The position numbers and the translations under genes are program-made. The notes beneath the pieces are model-generated. The model did not search any database. It was not told the origin of the DNA and was given only the letters and a program-made list of their open reading frames with translations. A DNA stretch of 64,000 bases from ZC4RG35 sp040878345 (GTDB lineage Bacteria > Actinomycetota > Acidimicrobiia > Spongiisociales > ZC4RG35). Shown here piece after piece: positions 31,424-40,417 of the stretch. Each line of letters begins with the position of its first letter. Within the stretch, counting starts at the first letter, position 1. The stretch spans positions 3,410 to 67,409 of the forward strand of contig JBBDML010000027.1 of NCBI GenBank assembly GCA_040878345.1, read 5' to 3'.

Positions 31424-32833
31424 TCAGCGGGCGTAACGGCGAATTGCGAGGCGGTAAAAGGGGACCTCCTCAACCAGTAGCCAGTTCTGGTCGAACCATT
31501 CCTCGACTGCCAAGGAGGGGGCCACGTCCTGGGGTCGGCGATATGTGATCAACCAAACCTCGCCATTCGCAGGCAGATCCGCCGCCGAGGGCTCCGCCTC
31601 CAGGGACACTGGCAGTGACCCGCCGTAGTAGAGGTAGGCATCCGCCGCCCAAGGTTCGGGTCCTACCCAGACCATGTCTCTGCTCATGGCTAGGCGGTTG
31701 ATATGAGCAGTCGCAGCACGCCAGTCGTCCTTCGGGATGAAAAACGACACCGTTGAGGCCATGAGGGACAGGGCGAGGACGCCAGCCACCGCGGTTCGTC
31801 TCCATTGGGGACGTAGTCGATGGAGGATGAGGAAGCCGATGACCAAGGCCAGCACCGGCCAACCGACCACGATCACCTTCTTGACGCTGTAGGCGCGAGG
31901 AATCGGGGACAACGCCGACCCGATGGCGAAACCGGCCACGATCAGGGTGGTCCAAGCGGTCCCCGACTTCACGCTGCCGGTCAGCCGGTTGCCGACGGCG
32001 AATAGGACGGCCGTGGCAATCCCGGCGAGCAGTAAGAGCCCGAAGGCATTGGATGTCACCGGGTTGGAGCCGAGTACCACTCCGTACCAGACGCCGGCAC
32101 CGTCGTAGCCGAGGAGCCCACGAAAGCCGCCAACGAACTCCGGCCCCTGGACCACGGCGAAGGCGACTCCGGCGGCTGCAGTCACCCCAAGCCATTCGAC
32201 GACCCGCACCCGGTCGCTCTTGAACCACATCACCATCCAGATTGCGCCGGCAGCCAGCCACCCGACCGCGGTGATGTAGTCGAAGTAGAGGCCGAGGAAT
32301 ATGGCGACAGCCGAGACCGAGATGCCGACCCACCCGCGTCGGGTCAGCCCCCAGATGGCCCCGATCACCGCCAGCCCGGCGAAGACCGGCTGTCGAGCCT
32401 CCTGTGCGTACCAGAGGTCGAGTGGAGACAGGGCGATGATCGCCGCCGAGAGCAGCCCAACCTGGTGGCCACCGAGTCGCCGGCCCACCAGGTAGGTGAC
32501 TACTGCGGCCAAGGCCGAGGCGAGAGCCGATGGGAGCCTCAGACCAGCCTCGGAGTCGGAGACCGTCGACGTGAGGTGTATCAGGGTGTAGTAGCCAGGG
32601 GGGTGCTCGCGGTCGGCGTCTTCGCTGGCGAGCAACTGGTCGATGTCGAGCTGGGATATGACTGCGGTTGCCCCTTCGTCGACCCAGAGACTCCGGCCGC
32701 CGATGTCGACGAGGCGCAGCGACAGTGCCGCTATGAACACGACCAGGATCACAATCCAAGCACGACCAGGTGTGGCCATCAGGCGACGGAAGCCGCCGTC
32801 GACGCGCCCCACCGTGACCGATCTGTTGCTCAT
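31424..32833 (-). CDS. GT-C type membrane glycosyltransferase (GT39/ArnT-like)
   Basis: 469 residues with about ten hydrophobic segments. An early loop has SLWVDEGATA (the Asp/Glu after the first helix, a hallmark of GT-C enzymes), then REHPPGYYTLIHL and LRLPSALASALAAVVTYLVGRRL. These match the PMT/ArnT/YfhO clan, which uses polyprenyl-linked sugars outside the membrane. The donor could be made by the GT2 at 23364. The C-terminal ~110 residues are soluble and probably extracellular. Divergent from acpS. Confidence 0.82.
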   Translation of the reverse strand: MSNRSVTVGRVDGGFRRLMATPGRAWIVILVVFIAALSLRLVDIGGRSLWVDEGATAVISQLDIDQLLASEDADREHPPGYYTLIHLTSTVSDSEAGLRLPSALASALAAVVTYLVGRRLGGHQVGLLSAAIIALSPLDLWYAQEARQPVFAGLAVIGAIWGLTRRGWVGISVSAVAIFLGLYFDYITAVGWLAAGAIWMVMWFKSDRVRVVEWLGVTAAAGVAFAVVQGPEFVGGFRGLLGYDGAGVWYGVVLGSNPVTSNAFGLLLLAGIATAVLFAVGNRLTGSVKSGTAWTTLIVAGFAIGSALSPIPRAYSVKKVIVVGWPVLALVIGFLILHRLRPQWRRTAVAGVLALSLMASTVSFFIPKDDWRAATAHINRLAMSRDMVWVGPEPWAADAYLYYGGSLPVSLEAEPSAADLPANGEVWLITYRRPQDVAPSLAVEEWFDQNWLLVEEVPFYRLAIRRYAR

Positions 32834-32940
32834 TGCTCGGTCCCTCCCACTCCAGACCGCCCAGCGATGCTATTGCGGTGTGGCCGGATGTCCACCAGAA
32901 GGCTCTTCGTGTCCGGGGGGTCACCTGGTCATATGCTGCG

Positions 32941-33321
32941 ATGGTGAGAATCATCGGTCTTGGGGTGGACCTCGCCGACATCGAACGTGTTGGTGGCGTG
33001 CTGGCGCGGTACCCGCGGTTCGCCGACAGGTGCTTCACCGATCATGAGAGGGAGTACGCCTTTCGGTTCGCCAGCCCGGAGCGACGGCTGGCCGCCCGCT
33101 TCGCCGGGAAGGAGGCGGTGATGAAGTCGATGGGGACCGGATGGAGGAGGGTGAGGTGGCTCGACGTCGAGATCACCGGGGGTGGCCGGCCGACCGTTCG
33201 ACTCTCGGGCACCGCCGCCCGCAGGGCCCAAATGCTGGGGGTGACCGAGGTGCTGGTCACCATCACCCACACCAACACCTCAGCGCTGGTCATGGCGGTG
33301 GCGGTGGGGGAGCACGCTTAA
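32941..33321 (+). CDS. acpS: Holo-[acyl-carrier-protein] synthase
   Basis: 126 residues. Transfers phosphopantetheine from CoA to ACP. IIGLGVDLADIERVGG holds the metal Asp, and RRLAARFAGKEAVMKSMGTG holds the Glu/Lys catalytic pair. Start ATG 32941 gives the correct N terminus. The longer frame from 32833 runs back into the spacer. Leads the block acpS-nnr-alr. Confidence 0.95.
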   Translation: MVRIIGLGVDLADIERVGGVLARYPRFADRCFTDHEREYAFRFASPERRLAARFAGKEAVMKSMGTGWRRVRWLDVEITGGGRPTVRLSGTAARRAQMLGVTEVLVTITHTNTSALVMAVAVGEHA

Positions 33322-33331
33322 CCTCCACACC

Positions 33332-34696
33332 GTGAAGCCGGTGCTCACCGCCACCGAGGCCAAACTGGTCGACCAGTCCTACGACGACTTCTCGATCGCC
33401 ATGGAGCGGGCAGGACATGCAGTTGCCCTGGCCGCGGCTCGCCACGGCGCCGGCTACGGGAAACGGGTTGTGGTCCTCGCTGGCCCCGGCAACAACGGTG
33501 GCGACGGTTACGTGGCGGCCCGGCACCTCAAGCGGATGGGGGTGTCGGTCCTGATCGAGGCGCTAGGCGACCCAAAGACCCCTGAGGCGGCTCGTGCCGC
33601 CAACCAGGCGAGGGCCGAAGGGATCTCAATGGCTGAGATGGGCCCGCCAGTCGACTGTGATTTGGTGCTCGATGCGGTTTATGGCGGAGGAGCTCACCGT
33701 GGTCTCCCGGATCAGGTGGTGGCCTGGATGGCCCACGATGCCCCGGTGATCGCGGTCGACTTCCCGACCGGTCTCGACCCGGACACAGGGGAGGTCGAGG
33801 ACCAGGCATTCCGTGCGGTGGAGACCGTCACCTTCTCCACCCACAAGACCGGTCATCTCTCAGGAGTTGGGCCCGATCACTGCGGGGTGGTCACCGTCGC
33901 CGACGTCGGCATCCACGGTGGCAGGCCCTCGATGTACCTGGCCGAGGAGGGTGATGCCCTTCGGCCCGTTCGTAGCCGTACCGACCACAAATGGTCCGTG
34001 GGCTCGGTACTGGTGGTTGGGGGGTCTCAGGGTATGGTGGGCGCAGCGGTGCTAGCCGCGCGGGCTGCTCTCAACTTCGGCGCGGGCTCGGTCTATCTGA
34101 GCTCGAGCCACGCCGAACAGGCTCATCAGATCGCCCCGGAGATCCCCTCCCTCCTTCTTGACGAGGCCGAGGGTCGTCTCGACAAGTTCGACGTGGTGAT
34201 CGCCGGGCCAGGTCTTGGGGCCACTGAAGTCGAGGCTGCGTTACCCCTGGTCCGAAAGGCCCGTCGGGTCGTCCTCGATGCCGGCGGGTTGGTCAAGGAG
34301 ATGGTCGATGCGGCGACAGATGGGGGATCGGAGGTGATAGTGACGCCTCACGCCGCCGAGTTCAAGAGGATCGCCGAGGTGGGCGGTGGGATGTTCTCCA
34401 CGCGCTCGTATGCCAACCGTCGGGGGCTCACCATTCTCTACAAGGGCAACCCGACTGTGGTGACCGACGGAGGTCCCCCGATCCTGGTCACTTCCGGAGG
34501 GCCCGAGCTGGCCACGATCGGCACTGGTGACGTCCTCGCCGGGATGGTCGGCGCTCTATGGGCCCGCGGCCTCGACCCGGTCACGGCGGCGGTGTCAGCC
34601 GCCTACTGGCATGGGGTGGCCGGCGCCGAGCTGGCACGGCGACAGATGGTCACTGCCGTTTCCCTGGTCGATCTCATAGGCTCACACGCCATGTGA
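33332..34696 (+). CDS. nnr: Bifunctional NAD(P)HX epimerase / ADP-dependent dehydratase
   Basis: 454 residues. Repairs hydrated NADH/NADPH. The N-terminal YjeF_N domain (1-205) has RVVVLAGPGNNGGDGYVAARHL and VIAVDFPTGLDPDTGE. The C-terminal ribokinase-like domain (215-450) has VGSVLVVGGSQGMVGAAVLAA, VTPHAAEFKRI and ATIGTGDVLAGMVGAL, with the catalytic Asp in GTGD. GTG 33332 is the start. The stop overlaps the alr GTG by 4 bases. Confidence 0.95.
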   Translation: MKPVLTATEAKLVDQSYDDFSIAMERAGHAVALAAARHGAGYGKRVVVLAGPGNNGGDGYVAARHLKRMGVSVLIEALGDPKTPEAARAANQARAEGISMAEMGPPVDCDLVLDAVYGGGAHRGLPDQVVAWMAHDAPVIAVDFPTGLDPDTGEVEDQAFRAVETVTFSTHKTGHLSGVGPDHCGVVTVADVGIHGGRPSMYLAEEGDALRPVRSRTDHKWSVGSVLVVGGSQGMVGAAVLAARAALNFGAGSVYLSSSHAEQAHQIAPEIPSLLLDEAEGRLDKFDVVIAGPGLGATEVEAALPLVRKARRVVLDAGGLVKEMVDAATDGGSEVIVTPHAAEFKRIAEVGGGMFSTRSYANRRGLTILYKGNPTVVTDGGPPILVTSGGPELATIGTGDVLAGMVGALWARGLDPVTAAVSAAYWHGVAGAELARRQMVTAVSLVDLIGSHAM

Positions 34697-35763
34697 GACC
34701 CACCTACGTCGAGGTCGACCTGGGCGCCATCTCCCAGAACGTCGCCAGGTTTCGCGACCTGATCCATCCGGCTCTGGTGTGCGCGGTGGTCAAGGCCGAT
34801 GCCTACGGCCATGGTGACGTGCCGGTGGCCGAGTCGGCGGTCGAGGCGGGGGCCGCCTGGCTGGCCGTGGCCCTCGTCGAGGAGGGAATCCGGCTCAGGG
34901 AGGCGGGCCTCGAGGCCCCGGTATTGGTGCTCTCCGAGCCCGGCCTCGACGCGGTGGCCGATATCGTGGAGTGGGAGCTGACCCCCACGGTGTACACCCT
35001 GGAGTTCATCGACGCCCTCGCCTCGGCTCGCCGCCAACTCGGCGTGCACCTCAAGGTCGACACCGGGATGCATCGGGTAGGGGCGCCGCCCTCGCTTGTG
35101 GAGGACCTGGTGGCCCGGGTGCGTGAAAGTGCCTATCTCAGCCTTGATGCGATGTGCACCCACTTCGCCGTCGCCGACGAGGACCCATCCTTCACCCGGC
35201 GGCAGATCGAGGTCTTCAACCAGACCGTTTCCGGCATCGACGTTCCCATGACCCATCTGGCGAACACCGCCGGAGCGGTCCTCTTCCCGGAGGCCCGGGC
35301 CGGCATGTGCCGCATCGGGCTCGGGACCTATGGGCTTCATCCTTGCGAGGAGACCCGAGGTGCCATCGAACTGGTGCCTGCCATGCGTCTGGTCAGCCAT
35401 GTAACCCACATCCGGCGTCTCGAGGCCGGAGCCCGGCCCAGCTATGGCCGGATCAGGGGCTTGGAGACCGAAAGCACCGTGGTCACCGTCCCTGTGGGCT
35501 ACGCCGATGGCTTCTCGAGGCGGCGGAGCAGCGACGTGCTGATCGGTGGAAGACGTTACCCCCTGGCGGGAAGGGTGACGATGGACCAGATCCTGGTGGA
35601 CGTCGGTGATGACGACATAGAGATGGGTGAGGAAGTAGTCCTCATGGGGCCTCAGGGAACAGCCGAGATAAGCGCCGATCAATGGGCCGACGAGTTGGGA
35701 ACGGTCTCATACGAGGTCATTTGCGGCATCGGGCCCCGAATGCCACGGAGGTACGTGGCATGA
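34693..35763 (+). CDS. alr: Alanine racemase
   Basis: 356 residues. Makes D-alanine for peptidoglycan. The PLP lysine is Lys34 in VVKADAYGHG. HLKVDTGMHRVG and MTHLANTAGA follow, and the second catalytic base Tyr sits in VPVGYADGFSRR. RVTMDQILVDVG is conserved. The GTG at 34693 overlaps the nnr stop. The in-frame start at 34558 lies inside nnr. Confidence 0.96.
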   Translation: MRPTYVEVDLGAISQNVARFRDLIHPALVCAVVKADAYGHGDVPVAESAVEAGAAWLAVALVEEGIRLREAGLEAPVLVLSEPGLDAVADIVEWELTPTVYTLEFIDALASARRQLGVHLKVDTGMHRVGAPPSLVEDLVARVRESAYLSLDAMCTHFAVADEDPSFTRRQIEVFNQTVSGIDVPMTHLANTAGAVLFPEARAGMCRIGLGTYGLHPCEETRGAIELVPAMRLVSHVTHIRRLEAGARPSYGRIRGLETESTVVTVPVGYADGFSRRRSSDVLIGGRRYPLAGRVTMDQILVDVGDDDIEMGEEVVLMGPQGTAEISADQWADELGTVSYEVICGIGPRMPRRYVA

Positions 35764-36644
35764 ACGACACCATCACCGCCATCCCCGGAATCCGTGTTGG
35801 TCACTGGAGCGACCCTGTGGCCCTGACAGGTTGCACCGTGATCGATCTTCCCGAGCCAAACGTGGTCACCGCAGAGGCTCGAGGAGCGGCTCCGGGGACC
35901 CGAGAATACGCCCTCCTTCAGCCGGGGATGCGGGTAGAGCAGGCCCAGGCCATCCTTTTCACCGGAGGGAGCGCCTTCGGCCTCGCCGCAGCCGACGGGG
36001 TGGTTCGTGCTCTGGAGGCGGAAGGACGCGGTCACCTCACACCGGTGGCTCGAGTCCCCATAGTCCCGGCGGCGGTTCTATTCGATCTGACACCCGGCGA
36101 CCCCGCTACCCGCCCCGGACCCGACCAGGGAGAGGCGGCATACCGGGCGGCGACCTCGGAACCCGTGGTGTCAGGTCTGGTGGGCGCGGGGACCGGGGCA
36201 ACGGCTGCCAAGTGGCGGGGTTTCCAGCATCGCCGGCCCGGAGGCCTGGGGTCTGCTCTTCGTGCGGCGGGCGATGCCAAGGTCGGCGCCCTTGCGGTGG
36301 TCAACGCGGTCGGTGACGTGTTCACCCTCGATGGCGAGTCACTCACCGGGGGAGACCCTGAGCCCGGGCCTCCCACGCTTGTTCCCGACGCCTTCACCAA
36401 CACCACGCTGATCGTGGTGGCCACCGACGCCCGGCTGACCCGAATCGAGTTGAGTCGACTCCTGGTGCGGGCCCATGACGCCCTGGCAGTCTGCGTGCGC
36501 CCGTCGCACACCGGGTACGACGGCGATATCGCTTTTGCCGTCTCCTGCGGTGTGATCGAGTCCGATATCGACGGCCTCGCCGAGGCAGCCTTCGGTGCCA
36601 CCGGCTCGGCGATAGAGCGCGCTGTCCGCGCCTCCGCCGAGTGA
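35760..36644 (+). CDS. P1-family (S58) self-processing peptidase / aminopeptidase
   Basis: 294 residues. ITAIPGIRVGHWSDP, TGCTVIDLPEPNVVTAEARGAAPGTRE, LFTGGSAFGLAAADGV and NTTLIVVATDARL match the DmpA / NylC family. In this family the chain cuts itself just before the nucleophile, here expected between Asn214 and Thr215. Members hydrolyse N-terminal amino acids, amides or nylon oligomers. The start overlaps the alr stop (ATGA), so it is co-translated with alr. A link to D-amino acid metabolism is possible but unproven. Confidence 0.88.
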   Translation: MNDTITAIPGIRVGHWSDPVALTGCTVIDLPEPNVVTAEARGAAPGTREYALLQPGMRVEQAQAILFTGGSAFGLAAADGVVRALEAEGRGHLTPVARVPIVPAAVLFDLTPGDPATRPGPDQGEAAYRAATSEPVVSGLVGAGTGATAAKWRGFQHRRPGGLGSALRAAGDAKVGALAVVNAVGDVFTLDGESLTGGDPEPGPPTLVPDAFTNTTLIVVATDARLTRIELSRLLVRAHDALAVCVRPSHTGYDGDIAFAVSCGVIESDIDGLAEAAFGATGSAIERAVRASAE

Positions 36645-36666
36645 TGACTGCCACAATGAACCCGCG

Positions 36667-37305
36667 GTGAAAGTGCCCGTCTCCGAGTTCGAGGCGCTGC
36701 GAGAGCGCGCCATGTCATGTGTGGCATGCCCCCTGGCACACACCCGGACCCAGGTGGTGTTCGGGGTCGGTGATGTGGAAGCCCGCCTGATGCTGGTGGG
36801 GGAGGCCCCGGGGCGGAACGAGGATCTCCAGGGGGAGCCCTTCGTCGGCGCTGCCGGCAGGCTCCTCGACGACTTGCTCGCCGGAATCGGGATCAGCCGG
36901 CCCGAGGCATACATCGCCAATGTCATCAAGTGCCGTCCTCCGGGCAATCGGGATCCGAGACCCGAGGAGATCGACTCATGCAAGGGTTATCTCCGAGAGC
37001 AGATCAGGATGATCGGACCTGAGGTGGTGGTGACCCTGGGGAACTTCGCCACCAAGCTCCTCCTGCGGACCGAGACCGGGATCACACGACTCCGAGGTGT
37101 CCCGCACCAGTGGTGGCTGGGCGCCATCCTGATCCCCACCTTCCACCCGGCCGCAGCACTCCGTGGCGGCGACCGTGTGACCGACCAGATGCGGGAGGAC
37201 TTCGCCCTGGCCAGGCGGATCTTGGACCAGGGGCCGGCAACCCCGGCAGGTGAGGAGGGCAGGACCTCTGATGCGGACCAGGCCCAGCTGGAGCTCTTCG
37301 CCTGA
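36667..37305 (+). CDS. udg: Family 4 uracil-DNA glycosylase (Fe-S)
   Basis: 212 residues. Removes uracil from DNA. Cys18, Cys21, Cys89 and Cys105 fit the [4Fe-4S] ligands of family 4. Motif A is GEAPGRNEDLQGEPFVGAAG (45-64), ANVIKCRPPGNRDP follows, and the C-terminal motif is HPAA at 159-162. The tail after residue 185 is acidic and not conserved. GTG 36667 is the start. Confidence 0.93.
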   Translation: MKVPVSEFEALRERAMSCVACPLAHTRTQVVFGVGDVEARLMLVGEAPGRNEDLQGEPFVGAAGRLLDDLLAGIGISRPEAYIANVIKCRPPGNRDPRPEEIDSCKGYLREQIRMIGPEVVVTLGNFATKLLLRTETGITRLRGVPHQWWLGAILIPTFHPAAALRGGDRVTDQMREDFALARRILDQGPATPAGEEGRTSDADQAQLELFA

Positions 37306-37315
37306 TGGCCCCTCG

Positions 37316-37768
37316 ATGATGGAGTTCCACTGCCCCGGGCCTGCCGATACCCAAGCCCTCGCGGGCCGTCTTGCCCCATTGTTGGTGCCGGGAGACCTGC
37401 TGCTCCTCGCCGGCCCCCTCGGGGCCGGCAAGACACTGTTCACCGCAGGCCTGGCAGCCGGGCTCGGGGTCGAGGAGCCGGTGGTGTCTCCTTCATTCGT
37501 CCTGGTCAAGCAATACCAGAGCGGCTTCATCCCGCTGGTCCATGCCGACGTTTACCGCCTGGGCTCGATCAACGAGTTCGACGACCTCGATGTCTTCGAG
37601 TTGGCACGCAACAGCGTCCTGGTCATCGAGTGGGGTGATGCCGTGGAGCCGGCCCTACCCGAGGACCATCTTCGGGTCGAGTTCGAGGTCGAGGACCAAG
37701 AGACCCGACTGATTCGTCTGGTGCCCCAAGGGACGTGGGCTCAGCGCTCGTTGGAGGTGTTGGCATGA
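37316..37768 (+). CDS. tsaE: tRNA t6A biosynthesis ATPase TsaE
   Basis: 150 residues. P-loop LLLAGPLGAGKTLFTAGLAAGLG, then SPSFVLVKQYQ, PLVHADVYRLGS and VLVIEWGDAVEPALPEDHLRV are typical of TsaE/YjeE. It supports the TsaB-TsaD complex that makes t6A37 in tRNA. Two ATG codons (37316, 37319) are possible starts. Overlaps tsaB by 4 bases. Confidence 0.95.
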   Translation: MMEFHCPGPADTQALAGRLAPLLVPGDLLLLAGPLGAGKTLFTAGLAAGLGVEEPVVSPSFVLVKQYQSGFIPLVHADVYRLGSINEFDDLDVFELARNSVLVIEWGDAVEPALPEDHLRVEFEVEDQETRLIRLVPQGTWAQRSLEVLA

Positions 37769-38475
37769 AGATCCTTGCCATCGAGACGTCGACGCCGGGT
37801 GCCTCCGTGGCCGTGGTCGAGGATCGGACGACTCTGGCCGCCGCCTCTCGGGTCGACCGAAGGGGGCATGCCAGCTTTCTGGTCCCAGCCCTGGACTTCT
37901 GCTTCGATCAGGTCGGCTGGTCGCCTCAGGACCTGGATGCAGTGGTGATCGACATCGGTCCCGGGCTGTACACCGGGATCCGGGTCGGGCTCGCCACGGC
38001 CCAGGGGCTCGGTGCCGCGTTCGGGATCCCGATCGTCCCGGCCTCGTCGGTCGATGCAGTGGCCCTCGAGGCTCGGACCGGGCACCGGCTCATCTGGTCG
38101 ATCATCGACGTCAAGAGAGGCGAATACGCCGTTGCCCGGTATCGCCCGGTCCCGGGTGGCGTGGTCAAGGAGGGGTCGACCGATCTGGTCACCGCAGACG
38201 TCCTGAGGGCGTCATTGATATCCAGCGGGGATGAAAGCTTGGTGGTGGGTGATGTCGGCTCCCTCCCCGACGGATTCTTCCGTGGGGTGAGCCGGGTCAA
38301 GACCGGGCGCCCCCGATATCCGTATGCGGTGGCCCTCGCCGAGATCGGGCATGCCCGTCTGGAGAAGGGGGAGTACCCCGCACCCGACGACATCACGCCG
38401 ATGTACCTGCGGGAGCCCGATGTGACCATCAACTGGTCGAAGCTGCGACAGGAGGGACCGTGGAGCACGACCTGA
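37765..38475 (+). CDS. tsaB: tRNA t6A biosynthesis protein TsaB
   Basis: 236 residues. KILAIETSTPGASVAVVE, HASFLVPALDF and the ASKHA-type GPGLYTGIRVGLATAQGLG are the TsaB hallmarks. The C-terminal half has the usual PMYLREPDV near the end. Partner of TsaD, lacking the metal site. Overlaps rimI by 16 bases. Confidence 0.94.
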   Translation: MKILAIETSTPGASVAVVEDRTTLAAASRVDRRGHASFLVPALDFCFDQVGWSPQDLDAVVIDIGPGLYTGIRVGLATAQGLGAAFGIPIVPASSVDAVALEARTGHRLIWSIIDVKRGEYAVARYRPVPGGVVKEGSTDLVTADVLRASLISSGDESLVVGDVGSLPDGFFRGVSRVKTGRPRYPYAVALAEIGHARLEKGEYPAPDDITPMYLREPDVTINWSKLRQEGPWSTT

Positions 38476-38933
38476 TCGCGATACGGCCCTTCGGCGAGGG
38501 GGACATCGGGCCGGCCGCCGCCCTCGAGGCCGCAAATCAGCCACGGCCATGGACGGAGCTGGTCTTCGCCGATGAGCTGATGGCACAGAATCGCATGTAC
38601 CTGGCGGCAGAAGCCGGCGGACTCGTCGGATTCGGCGGGGTGATGGTCATTGGTGACGAGGCTCATGTCACCAACCTGTTGGTGTCAGTTGAGCATCGGG
38701 GCCAGGGCATCGGACGTCGTCTCCTGATCGAGTTGATGCGGTCGGCGGTGGCCGCCGGTGCCAGTCATCTGACCCTGGAGGTACGCGCCCGCAACCAGGC
38801 GGCTCGCTCCCTGTACTCCTCGGTCGGTTTGGCCCCGGTTGGGATTCGGCCCGGCTACTACGACGACGATGACGCATTGATCATGTGGGCCCACGACATC
38901 GACCGGCCCGGTTACATGGAGAGCCTCGCGTGA
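38460..38933 (+). CDS. rimI: Ribosomal-protein-alanine N-acetyltransferase (RimI-like GNAT)
   Basis: 157 residues. GNAT fold with the acetyl-CoA loop LLVSVEHRGQGIGRRLL, then LEVRARNQAARSLYSSVGLAPVGIRPGYYDDDDALIM, diagnostic of RimI. Acetylates the N-terminal alanine of S18, though the exact target in this organism is inferred. GTG 38460 lies inside the tsaB 3' end. The tail overlaps tsaD by 4 bases. Confidence 0.92.
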   Translation: MEHDLIAIRPFGEGDIGPAAALEAANQPRPWTELVFADELMAQNRMYLAAEAGGLVGFGGVMVIGDEAHVTNLLVSVEHRGQGIGRRLLIELMRSAVAAGASHLTLEVRARNQAARSLYSSVGLAPVGIRPGYYDDDDALIMWAHDIDRPGYMESLA

Positions 38934-39931
38934 AGCCGACCATTCTCGCCTTCGAGACTTCATGTGACGAGACCGCGGTGGCCGTGGTCCGGGGTCGGGA
39001 GGCCCTGTCCAACGTCCTCTCCTCACAGATCGAGATCCATGCCCGCTTCGGCGGTGTCGTGCCCGAGGTGGCGGCGAGAGCCCACGTCGAGGCGATCCGC
39101 ACCCTGACCCATCGTGCGCTCTCCCAGGCCGGAGTCCATCCCGACGATCTCGACGGAGTGGCTGCCACGGCTGGTCCGGGCCTGGTCGGAGCCCTCCTAG
39201 TCGGACACTCTTTTGCCAAGGCCACGGCTTGGGCTCGCCAGCTCCCGTTCATCGGGGTCGATCACATGGAGGGGCACCTCATGGCACCCCGGATCCAGTT
39301 CGAGGACTTCGTCCCACCAGCTGTGGTGCTGCTCGCATCAGGCGGGCACTCCCAGATCGTCCATGTCCGCGATTGGGGGAAGTACGAGACGATGGGCCAG
39401 ACAGTCGACGACGCTGCAGGTGAGGCTTTCGACAAGCTGGCGCGGGTCATGGGCCTGGGGTTCCCCGGCGGGCCGGCCATAGACGTGGCCTCGACCGATG
39501 GGGACCCGATGGCGGTGAAGTTCCCGCGGGCCCTGCCCGAGCAGCCCTATCACTTCTCCTTCTCGGGGCTCAAGACCGCGGTGGCCACCTATATCGACAA
39601 GTCGAGAGCAGCCGGCGATCTGGCCCCGTTGGCGGATGTCGCCGCCTCGATCCAGGAGGCCATCGTCGACGTGCTGGTGGACAAGACCTTCTCAGCGGTC
39701 GACGCCACTGGGGCCCGGGTGGTCGGAGGCGGGGGAGGGGTGCTGGCAAATCGTCGCCTACGTCATCGGTTCGCCGAGGAAGCGGAGAAGCGTGGGGTGA
39801 CCTTGGCATTGCCCGATCCTGCTCTCTGCACCGACAATGCCGCCATGATCGGGGTCGCCGGCGGTCACTGGCTGGCGCAGGGGCGTCTCACCGATTGGGC
39901 CGAGACCGTCAATCCGTCGTTGGTCCTATGA
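38930..39931 (+). CDS. tsaD: tRNA N6-adenosine threonylcarbamoyltransferase
   Basis: 333 residues from GTG 38930. Transfers threonylcarbamoyl to A37 of ANN-decoding tRNAs. ILAFETSCDETAVAVV, FGGVVPEVAARAH, TAGPGLVGALLVG, the metal ligands DHMEGH (His112, His116) and SGGHSQIVHV are conserved. TVDDAAGEAFDKLARVMGL and CTDNAAMIG with the third metal Asp follow. Last of four coupled genes tsaE-tsaB-rimI-tsaD. Confidence 0.96.
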   Translation: MKPTILAFETSCDETAVAVVRGREALSNVLSSQIEIHARFGGVVPEVAARAHVEAIRTLTHRALSQAGVHPDDLDGVAATAGPGLVGALLVGHSFAKATAWARQLPFIGVDHMEGHLMAPRIQFEDFVPPAVVLLASGGHSQIVHVRDWGKYETMGQTVDDAAGEAFDKLARVMGLGFPGGPAIDVASTDGDPMAVKFPRALPEQPYHFSFSGLKTAVATYIDKSRAAGDLAPLADVAASIQEAIVDVLVDKTFSAVDATGARVVGGGGGVLANRRLRHRFAEEAEKRGVTLALPDPALCTDNAAMIGVAGGHWLAQGRLTDWAETVNPSLVL

Positions 39932-39975
39932 GCGGCTCTTCGCTCGAACTTGAGCACCGCGCGCTTAGATTCTGA

Positions 39976-40002
39976 TTAGCACTCCCCCGCTTCGACTGCT
40001 AT
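39976..40002 (+). promoter_or_regulatory. CIRCE operator, upstream copy
   Basis: TTAGCACTC (39976-39984), nine bases, GACTGCTAT (39994-40002). The left arm is a perfect CIRCE arm and the right arm matches GAGTGCTAA at seven of nine positions. Probable HrcA binding site. TTAGCA and TATCTT (40000-40005), 18 bases apart, could be the groES promoter overlapped by this site. Confidence 0.75.
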
Positions 40003-40008
40003 CTTTCG

Positions 40009-40035
40009 CTGGCACTCAAACAATGAGAGTGCTAA
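40009..40035 (+). promoter_or_regulatory. CIRCE operator, downstream copy
   Basis: CTGGCACTC (40009-40017), nine bases, GAGTGCTAA (40027-40035). The right arm is perfect, and the left arm has two or three mismatches at its outer end. It starts 33 bases after the first copy, about three helical turns, so both could lie on one DNA face for HrcA binding. Confidence 0.88.
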
Positions 40036-40112
40036 CGGGCGGTTCGAGCCTGACCTGAGTCGAGGTCGTCCCGCCGCAAGGACAAGGTAAAGAGCTCAAG
40101 GAGGCGCAACGA

Positions 40113-40403
40113 ATGCAGCTTCAGCCGCTCGGTGATCGGGTGGTGGTGACTTCCACCGAGGAGGCGGAATCCCGCACTCCCTCGGGTCTCGTCATCCCCG
40201 ACACCGCGAAGGAGAAGCCACAGATAGGCGAAGTCATCGCCGTAGGCCCGGGGGCCCGCGACGAGGACGGCGATCGCATCCCCATGGACGTGTCTGTCGG
40301 CGACAAGGTTCTCTACTCGAAGTTCGCCGGCACCGAGATCAAGCTCGACGGGAGCGACTATCTAGTCCTCTCGGAGCGTGACCTTCTCGCCGTCGTCAAA
40401 TGA
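40113..40403 (+). CDS. groS: Co-chaperonin GroES
   Basis: 96 residues. LQPLGDRVVVTSTEEAESRTPSGLVIPDTAKEKP includes the mobile loop, followed by GEVIAVGPGARDEDG, GDKVLYSKFAGTEIKLDGSDYLVL. Strong AAGGAGG at 40098-40104. Directly before groEL and under the two CIRCE sites, hence heat-inducible via HrcA. Confidence 0.97.
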   Translation: MQLQPLGDRVVVTSTEEAESRTPSGLVIPDTAKEKPQIGEVIAVGPGARDEDGDRIPMDVSVGDKVLYSKFAGTEIKLDGSDYLVLSERDLLAVVK

Positions 40404-40417
40404 GGAGCTGATACAAC

